Shown in pieces: positions 57,403 through 64,000 of a DNA stretch of 64,000 nt. Positions within the stretch are counted from its first letter, which is position 1, and every line of letters begins with the position of its first letter. Under the pieces are notes generated by a model. That model made no database searches. It worked only from the letters and a program-made list of their open reading frames with translations, and was not told the DNA's origin. A program made the position numbers and the translations under genes. Source of the stretch: Symbiodinium microadriaticum (Eukaryota > Sar > Dinophyceae > Suessiales > Symbiodiniaceae); the NCBI GenBank assembly GCA_001939145.1, contig LSRX01000075.1, forward strand, positions 1,048,061 through 1,112,060, read 5' to 3'.

Positions 57403-59200
57403 GACCGCAAAAGAGGCCGTCTCTCCGAAGAGTCAGGCTTTGGAACTTCGGAATCCCGACAGCACAAGCATCACCCCAAAAAGTGGGCAAAACATCTTCA
57501 TCGGCAAGATCAAAACGCATGGACAGCGCACCCAATTTGCCGGACTGTCTTCGGCCAAGGCAGCTACGCACGAGGAAGTCCAACCGTCAGGCCCGGGACT
57601 GTCTCTGGACAAGCACTTAGACAGCAAGGATGGGGATCCCAAGCTTCAAAGCGAATGCGTTTTCAGGGAAGACGTGTCAAAACACCTTCAAAGGTTTGAA
57701 GGGCGTCCCGAGCAGCAAGTGGAGCTACAACCTGCGACAGAGCAGGGAGGGAGCTTCTCCGTCAGCTGAGATTAAAGCGATACTGTTGCAGCAGGAACTC
57801 ATGCCCTGTAGACGTTGCACTTGCGGCATTGTGCTTGGCCAACTCAGGCGCGAACACGGGGCCAACTCGCACCCGGCAGGCTACAGGAACCAGCCTCAGC
57901 CAGACGCCTTTTAAACCACGGAGAGGCTTTGGACCTCGAATACATGTCAGCCTTCCACTTGGCAAGATCTGCTTTGGACCATCGATCAAAAGCATCGGCG
58001 ATTTGCAAGCTCACTGCTTCAGCTTGTCTATCACCACCAGCCTTGCGGCGAGCATGAAGTCGACGCTGTTTCAAAAACAACTGAAAGACTGCATCAGCCT
58101 CAGGGCCGGTATTCCTAGCTCCATGCGGAACACGACGGTCTGCAAACAGCGTGGCACACAGAACCACCAGCTTGGGCGTGCCGAAAGGACCAAGCCAGGT
58201 CAGCGTTGCGAGACAAAAGATCTCAGAACCAAGTCCAAGCCTCAGGAGTCTAAGAGAAGCTCATTATCTGGAAACTGCAGGAACCACTTCCAACAGTGCT
58301 GGGACCCAGGGACCCGCCTCGGCGTTGGGCCGAAAAGTCCTGGCATTCGGACATCGGGCTGCACCCCCTGACGCGAAGGCGCATGCTCATTGCAATTACC
58401 AATGGCGACAAAAAGGCTGCCAGCTGGCACGAACGCGGTTAAACAACGTTCAAGCCCCGACGCCACACCGTATCAAGATCCTTATTGACATTATTAAGAT
58501 CATAGCAAACGGATGTAAACGGCGTAGTAGTCCGTGTTGCGGAGAGTATGCTGGGAAGCACGGAATACATGAAGGAACATGAGCTTCTTGCAACCTCACC
58601 CGGTTGCCTGTTAACCATAAGCTTCGTAATGTCTTTCAGCTGCTTCAAGCAAACAAACGTTCCAAGTGATGAAATTGAGGCTCGCACACGCCGCTGCTGC
58701 AGGCTACGGGCCAGGACGCGAGGCTTCACCGATCCTCTCTCCTGCATGTGGCGCACGCGGAATCTGACAGTGTGGCGGATGTGCTTATCTTCGCGCCATT
58801 TGGCAGAAATCTCATGGTGAGCAATCTCTTATGATTTGTGGGTGGCCTTCACAGAACATGTGACGGAGGGACTTTCGCAAGGGGTCGTGAAGCAAGCGGA
58901 AAACCCTGCAACGACCGCTGTAAAGGCATGTAGCAGGTCTAGGATGTTTAGAAAGTCTTGGGTTGAGCACATCGCGAAGAATCAGCTCCAAGTTGCGAAA
59001 ACCTTCAGGTCGCAACTCACGCCCTCTACTGAAGCACTCGAGGCGCCTAGGTGGCCTGGCTTCACCTCGCACGATTGAGAGTTTCTTCAAGGCTTGACGA
59101 TTCGGATCCTTGTCCAAGGGAGGGGCAAGGAGCACCTGGATGAGCCAACACACGCCGACGACGCCAATCTGCAGGATCGCGACAGTGGGCAGACACCTTC
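56983..59200 (-). mobile_element. Decayed LINE-type retroelement, copy 2
   Basis: The reverse transcriptase fragment lies at the 3' side (56983-57402). Upstream, 57480-59090 is shared with copy 1 at 47400-48770. Frames are broken throughout. It sits about 600 bp upstream of the duplicated 5' flank of SLC4 copy B, and between copies B and C, so its insertion or co-duplication shaped the array. Boundaries are approximate. Confidence 0.5.
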
Positions 59201-60149
59201 CAGTCACGAAACTCACAGACCCCACCAGCGGCGGGACTAAACAAACGGACTACAGAGGAACCAACCTCAGCAAGGGGAATACATTGAAGCCTAAGTCGAC
59301 ACATGAGCCTCGATCATGAAAGATTGGCATCGCTTTGACAACGGAAGCAGAGGCGCAATTCGAAGCTTTATAATGCGGAGGCTTTGGCCTCGCCACGAGG
59401 GGTGATCTGCTGAAGCCGCGTATCGCTGGTTGTATGGCTGGTGGCGGCGGCGGTGGTGGTGGGCATGGCATCGATAATGAAACTCCTGGCGCGACTGCGC
59501 AGCGGATGCCTGGCGTGGCCCTTGATGCATAGACCCATTGGTGGGCAAAAGTAATTCTGATGCTGAGACGCGTAGAAGTTTTGCCAACCTTGCCCAGCTC
59601 TGGGGCTTTGTTGCATTACTGAAATAGGCTTAAGAGTTGGCCAACTCCAATGGAGTGCGTGCGCGAATTGCTGCTGAGATGGCCTCTTCGTTCTCCTGTC
59701 GGATCAGAATCGTCCTGATAGAAAGCACATCAATTCCTGGTCGCTCTACTGCCAGCTGGCTGCAACATTCCTTTGGGGTCTAATGATCGTCATGGTCCGT
59801 CCTGGCAGATCAAGCTGTGTGATTGGAGCTGGCCGTAACTTGACCTGGCTCCAATTGATTGAAGGGCAACATTTCGATAGTCCTGATACCGATGCAAGTG
59901 CTGCTGGATAGATCGCAATGCCAAGTGGGTATAGCAGGAAGACGCCCCCGTGATTCAGCAGAATCTTCTTGAGGGTGGAGCGAACATCGTGGCCTCGCAC
60001 ACTCATGGTAAGGTGTATTGCTGAGCAGCACAAACTACCAAGCAAGCTCGCCCAACAGCATGTGGCACCATGGCACGCCGAGGCACAACTACCCGAACCT
60101 CCATGAAACTGCAGGGACCTCGGCACCGCCGATTTGGAGGCGGCTTCTC

Positions 60150-60237
60150 GGTGCCTGACTTCCAAAACCGTAATCTTTCTTGGGGGCACGTGCGATGTGT
60201 CCGGCTCGTAACGGTACACGGTTTCGGCCTCCGCCAT
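60150..60237 (-). pseudogene. SLC4 exon-1 remnant, copy C
   Basis: The first about 85 nt of the SLC4 coding sequence are present (MAEAETVYRYE...) and aligned with copies A and B, but small indels shift the frame after about residue 20 and similarity stops near 60150. No later SLC4 exon is found downstream on this strand. The open frame continues to 59746 with unrelated residues (including MSVRGHDVRSTLKKIL); whether that part is coding is unclear. Confidence 0.7.
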
Positions 60238-60965
60238 GGCGAAGCGGTCGCGGGTGTTTGGAGCAAGCGCAAACGAAGGCTTGTGCCGAAAGACCTCGAC
60301 GCGAACAGCAGGTCTGCTGTTCCTGCAACTACGACTTCAACACGCAGCACTGCATACTTCGACGAAAAATGAAATGCTACGCGCAAATTGCGCTCAGGTT
60401 GCACGTGTGATGACCGCCCCGGCATTGTGTGGGTAAATCCACCAATACCGTAATCCTACATGCACGCGGGTCCGTTCCACCACAAGCACTTCGACAACTC
60501 TCGTGATTGGTCAGGGCTGCCACTTCGGCAATTGGATTACCTTCCACCGTTCTAAGCGGTACTTGTCGGTACTAGGGCCCTCTCCCGCTCCCTCTCATTC
60601 CCTCTCCCTCTCGCTCCCCCTCCCTCCCGCCCCCTCCTTTGGCATTAGAAAAAAAGTCTGGGGCTCTCAAGATGTCATCGGCTCTGGCTTTGCCGTTTGC
60701 ACCTGTTCAAGTGTGGGTTCGGCTTTGGATCCACCAACACTGCTTGAGATTTCTTGCGGCGTTTGTTGTTGCTTGCCGGCTCCTGCGAATCATCATCGAC
60801 TGGACGGTGCCTGGTGTGTGTATAAGCTGAACGCCTGCATCCGTAGATTCACTCTGATGCTTGTTGCTGAGTTGTTGCAACAATTCAAGAAACCTCGGCA
60901 CTCGCTCGCCGAAGGATGGAGAAACTCATTCGGGCGGTCACTTTTTGCTGGAAGCGGTCACTCCG
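60180..60965. repeat. 5' flank duplication, SLC4 unit C
   Basis: Partner of 55640-56375, with more divergence than units A and B show to each other in their exons. It shows that the array once had at least three units. Confidence 0.75.
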
Positions 60966-61004
60966 AGCTTCTGATTTTTGGAATGTGTGCAAGCTAGGGA
61001 AAAG

Positions 61005-61270
61005 GAAAGCAACCTTTACAAGCCAAGCCCTCCATTGAGCAAGCTTTGGATTCAAAAGGACACCTAGTTGGGACCCCTACTAATCCTAATGCCTGCAAAA
61101 GCCAGGAAAAGGAAAGCAAGCTTTAGAAGCCAAGCCCTTGATTGGGAAAGCTCTGTATTCAACAGGACAGCAAGCTTTCGAAACCAAGCTCTTCGCTGAG
61201 AAAGCTTTCGATGCACAAGGACCGCAAGCTTTAGAAGCCAAGCCCTTGCTTGGGAAAGTTTTGGCCTTGA
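61005..61270. repeat. Minisatellite of about 55-60 bp units
   Basis: Four to five imperfect units of the type GCAAGCTTTAGAAGCCAAGC, then CCTTGATTGGGAAAGCTTTG and a short ACAGGAC-like end. Repeated AAGCTT palindromes. No coding frame. Confidence 0.75.
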
Positions 61271-61274
61271 AAGG

Positions 61275-61400
61275 GAGAGGAACTGGACTACTGTACTATT
61301 GTACTACTGTAAAATGATAATATTGTACTACTGTGCTCTTGTAATACTGTATTACTGCACTACTGTACTATTGTAATCCTGCACTACTGTGCTACGACGA
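61275..61400. repeat. ACTGTACT simple repeat
   Basis: Irregular repeats of CTACTGTA/CTATTGTA for about 120 bp, directly after the minisatellite. Confidence 0.8.
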
Positions 61401-61967
61401 CAGACCCCCCCTCAATTCTACTATCCCCCCTACCTGGCCCTGAAATCAATCGAGGGGGGACTATTAATATGAGGTTGGCATTACAAGACATGTGGGAAGA
61501 GCTTAAGAAGGCATGCAACCCTCAGTTGTGGACCCGTTACAGACCCCTCCATAAACGGAACCCTGAAAGGGGATCCGAGCCTCGAACGCCCGAAAGCCCC
61601 TAAACCCCGTCGGCCCTTTCATTCTAGGGGGCCTTATTCCTTAGAATCAGGTTTTGCGGCCCCTTCTGCTATAGTTATAATCAAGAACCCCCCCAAGTAG
61701 GCCCGATCAGTCCCCGACCCCATGAAGCGAGATGGAGCTTCACAGACGCAAGCTCCGGGTCCTGAAAGGGCATGGCGCTTTTCGGGGCCTTGCTTCAGAC
61801 GTTAGGCTGTGCTCGTTAACGGGTTAGGGGTTCAGAGACTCAAGGGTCCTCGCATTGAAGATTGTTGGGGGCTTTTGGTGCTTTGGGCTAGCTCATGAGA
61901 ATATCCGTTCCCAGGACTACCTGTTAGATGAGGCAAACAAGGACCTGCACACCCTAAATTTCCGCAA

Positions 61968-62042
61968 ACCCTGCACCCTAAACCCTGAACCCTAAACCTT
62001 ATAGCAGCCTTAAAGATCCCTTTAAAGGAACCCTAAACCCTA
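61968..62042 (-). repeat. Telomere-like CCCTAAA tract
   Basis: CCCTAAACCCTGAACCCTAAACC, then TTTAAAGGAACCCTAAACCC. It ends about 37 bp from the stop codon of the ankyrin gene. Confidence 0.75.
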
Positions 62043-62078
62043 AGCGTCTTCGCCGGGCTGATCACGCCTTGACTCAAC

Positions 62079-63626
62079 TCAAGGCTTAGGCTGCAAAAGG
62101 CGTACAACCTCCAGCTGCCCCTTCTGAGCTGCAATGTACAACGGGGTGACACCATCCTGCGTGGCCTTGTCCATGTCCGCATTGGCCTCCAGCAAAAGGC
62201 GTGCAACCTCCAGCCGCCCCTTCTGAGCTGCAATGTACAAGGGGGTGGCGCCATCCTGCATGGCCTTGTCCATGTCCGCCTTGGCCTCCAGCAAACGGCG
62301 TACAACCTCCAGCTTTCCGTACGCAGCTGCAGTGTACAACGGGGTGACGCCATCCTGCATGGCCTTGTCCATGTTCGCACTGGCCTCCAGCAGAAGTAGT
62401 GCAATCTCCAGCTGCCCCTTCTGAGCTGCAATGCACAATGGGGTGGCGCCATCCTGCGCTGCCTTGTCCTTGTCCACATTGGACTCCAGCAAAAGGCGTG
62501 CAAACTCCAGCTGCCCCTTCTGAGCTGCAATGTACAACGGGGTGACACCATGCTGCGTGGCCTTGTCCATGTCCGCCTTGGCCTCCAGCAAAAGGCGTGC
62601 AACCTCCAGCTGCCCCTCATTAGCTGCATGGAACAATGGGGTGCCATCCTGCGTGGCTTTGTCCATATTCGCATTGGCCTCCAGCAAAAGGCGTGAAACC
62701 TCCAGCTGCCCCTTCTGAGCTGCAATGTACAAGGGGGTGGCGCCAGCATGCGTGGCCTTGTCCATGTCCGCCTTGGCCTCCAGCAAAAGGCGTACAAGCT
62801 CCAGCTGCCCGTACTCAGCTGCAGTGTACAACGGGGTGGCGCCTTCCTGCCTGGTCCCCCTGGTTCGCAAGGGGGAAACGAAATCCCGCTTGGCCTTGTC
62901 CATGTTCGCATTGGCCTCCAGCAAAAGGCGTGCAACCTCCAGCTGCCCCTTCTGAGCTGCAATGAACAATGCGGTGGCGCCATCCTGCGCTGCCTTGTCC
63001 TTGTCCACATTGGCCTCCAGCAAAAGGCGTGAAACCTCCAGCTGCCCCTTCTGAGCTGCAATGTACAAGGGGGTGGCGCCAGCATGCGTGGCCTTGTCCA
63101 CATTCGCATTGGCCTCCAGCAAAAGGCGTAAAACCTCCAGATGCCCCTCCTGAGCTGCAATGAACAATGGGGTGGCGCCAGCATGCGTGAAGTTGGCCGT
63201 GTCCTTGTCTGCATTGGCCTCCAGCAAAAGGCGTGCAACCTCTGTTTGGCCGTGCTTGGATGCCTCGAACAGGGGGGTCGGCTCGCCCAAATCTGGGTCT
63301 TGCGGTCTTTCTAGCAAAGTCTCCACTTCTGCTGACATGCCACGTCCCGCTGCATCTCGAAGTGCTTTCTTATGAGCGCCCGATGTTGGGCAAAATCTTA
63401 GAAGTACGACCTGAACTTCGCCAGGTCTCAGGGTGCCATCGTCCTCTAGAACCACCTTGCCATCCAAGCATACCAGCCTTTGCCTGAACCTTGTCATGCC
63501 GCTAATGCTGTGCAAGTGTTGCTTCAGTGCCCGGACGGGATGCATGCCGGCAGGCTGCGTCTCGAGAAAGCTTGCCAAGTCAAGCGCAACGAGTTCTTCA
63601 CCGGACACAGTCTGAATCCGCAGCAT
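62079..63626 (-). CDS. Ankyrin-repeat protein with N-terminal ubiquitin-like domain
   Basis: Single uninterrupted frame of 515 residues. Residues 1-80 (MLRIQTVSGEELVAL...RQRLVCLDGKVVLEDDGTL) have the spacing of a ubiquitin-like fold. About residues 85-512 form 12-13 ankyrin repeats of 33 residues with the consensus ATPLYIAAQKGQLEVARLLL. The repeats are very similar to one another, pointing to recent internal expansion or gene conversion. The fourth full repeat carries a 13-residue insertion. Ankyrin proteins act as protein-protein scaffolds, usually in the cytosol or under membranes; the partner is unknown. No catalytic domain is visible. The gene is intronless, in contrast to its neighbours, and lies between telomere-like tracts. 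The start is the first Met and fits the domain. Confidence 0.9.
   Translation of the reverse strand: MLRIQTVSGEELVALDLASFLETQPAGMHPVRALKQHLHSISGMTRFRQRLVCLDGKVVLEDDGTLRPGEVQVVLLRFCPTSGAHKKALRDAAGRGMSAEVETLLERPQDPDLGEPTPLFEASKHGQTEVARLLLEANADKDTANFTHAGATPLFIAAQEGHLEVLRLLLEANANVDKATHAGATPLYIAAQKGQLEVSRLLLEANVDKDKAAQDGATALFIAAQKGQLEVARLLLEANANMDKAKRDFVSPLRTRGTRQEGATPLYTAAEYGQLELVRLLLEAKADMDKATHAGATPLYIAAQKGQLEVSRLLLEANANMDKATQDGTPLFHAANEGQLEVARLLLEAKADMDKATQHGVTPLYIAAQKGQLEFARLLLESNVDKDKAAQDGATPLCIAAQKGQLEIALLLLEASANMDKAMQDGVTPLYTAAAYGKLEVVRRLLEAKADMDKAMQDGATPLYIAAQKGRLEVARLLLEANADMDKATQDGVTPLYIAAQKGQLEVVRLLQPKP
62847..62885 (-). other. 39-nt in-frame insertion in an ankyrin repeat, GA...AG bounded
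   Basis: On the coding strand the insert begins GATTTCG and ends GGCAG; the next bases are GA, so GA flanks both sides. Removing it restores an exact 33-residue repeat (DKAKREGATPL). A CCCCCT...AGGGGG inverted repeat lies inside. It is either a translated insertion or a mini-intron. Confidence 0.6.
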
Positions 63627-63636
63627 GGCCGATGCT

Positions 63637-63653
63637 AGTTTAGGGTTTAGGGT
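63637..63653 (+). repeat. Short telomere-like patch
   Basis: Two TTTAGGG units about 11 bp upstream of the ankyrin start codon. Confidence 0.65.
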
Positions 63654-63709
63654 ATCATAAGGGCTTGTTCGGAATCAAGATTTTGGGCAGTGGTAAGAGT
63701 GTTTTTTTT

Positions 63710-64000
63710 TTGTTCGGTGCGCTTTTTTGTAAATCACGCTTTTTTGTTCCGTGCGCGGCGGGCCGACCAAAAAAAATAACACGGGGCGCGTTTTTTTTCT
63801 GCTCCGTGCGCGGCGGGCCGACCAAAAAAAAAACACGGGGCGCGTTTTTGTTTTTGCTCCGTGCGCGGCGGGCCGACCAACAAAAAGAAAACACGGGGCG
63901 CGTTTTCTTCTTTGTTCCGTGCGCGGCGGGCCAACCAACCAAAAAAAACACGGGGCGCGTTTTATTTGCTCCGTGCGCGGCGGGCCAACCAAAAAAAAAA
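63710..64000. repeat. Minisatellite with GTGCGCGGCGGGCC core
   Basis: Five to six tandem units of about 55-60 bp: TTGCTCCGTGCGCGGCGGGC, then CGACCAAAAAAA and ACACGGGGCGCGTTTTTT. The length of the A and T runs varies between units. Long minus-strand frames in several registers (VGPPRTEQKK) are artefacts. It reaches the end of the window. Confidence 0.9.

Noticed and set aside
63655..63992. Three overlapping minus-strand frames with VGPPRTEQ repeats
   Set aside because: Tandem repeat whose unit lacks stops in several frames; no domain and no start context.

Overview
Organism. The window looks like nuclear DNA of a dinoflagellate, possibly from the Symbiodiniaceae or a relative. Direct evidence: TTTAGGG-type telomere-like tracts are scattered through the gene-poor DNA in both orientations. 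Reading frames of clear eukaryotic protein families are broken by short introns (84-276 nt), most of which only fit if GC or GA is accepted as 5' donor. All supported genes lie on the minus strand. There is a dispersed gene array, a decayed LINE-type reverse transcriptase and an ankyrin gene. Noncanonical GC/GA donors, unidirectional gene blocks and gene arrays are known dinoflagellate traits; the exact genus is not claimed.

Layout. 1-10.8 kb: AT-rich simple sequence, then gene-poor DNA with telomere-like tracts, trinucleotide repeats and one hairpin element. 10.8-19.95 kb: a minus-strand lipid-enzyme block. A gene at 10809-16392 can be joined through four introns into one 1,653-codon frame with three enzyme modules in a row: fatty acyl-CoA reductase, DHAP (glycerone phosphate) acyltransferase and alkylglycerone-phosphate synthase. 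Upstream of it is a membrane-anchored DegT/DnrJ/EryC1-type PLP aminotransferase. 20-26.9 kb: repeats and a small inverted-repeat element. 26.9-28.2 kb: a disordered, coiled-coil protein of unknown function. 28.4-31.2 kb: SLC4-family anion transporter copy A (six exons, 564 aa). 31.2-53 kb: mostly gene-poor DNA with a large AT-rich tract (35.7-37.8 kb), many telomere-like tracts including a fusion-type head-to-head junction at 41.38 kb, microsatellites, a decayed retroelement (about 47.4-48.8 kb) and a second copy of the inverted-repeat element. 53.07-55.8 kb: SLC4 copy B, with the same six-exon structure but a nonsense codon near the 3' end. 57-59.2 kb: second decayed retroelement with recognisable reverse transcriptase. 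60.15-60.97 kb: 5' remnant of a third SLC4 copy with its flank. 62.08-63.63 kb: intronless ankyrin-repeat protein. 63.7-64 kb: minisatellite.

How the parts work together. The three modules of the fusion protein are the three steps that commit carbon to ether lipids: fatty alcohol formation, acylation of DHAP, and exchange of the acyl for an alkyl chain. One polypeptide could therefore make alkyl-DHAP from acyl-CoA, NADPH and DHAP. The neighbouring aminotransferase may be unrelated or may act on a keto intermediate (inference).

The second notable system is the introns. In several, a short direct repeat brackets the insertion, so that the first bases of the intron equal the first bases of the next exon. 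At least two carry terminal inverted repeats ending in ...AG. This is the expected footprint of transposon-like introner elements, and it explains why donors are GA, GC or GT: the donor comes from the duplicated target and the acceptor from the element's end.
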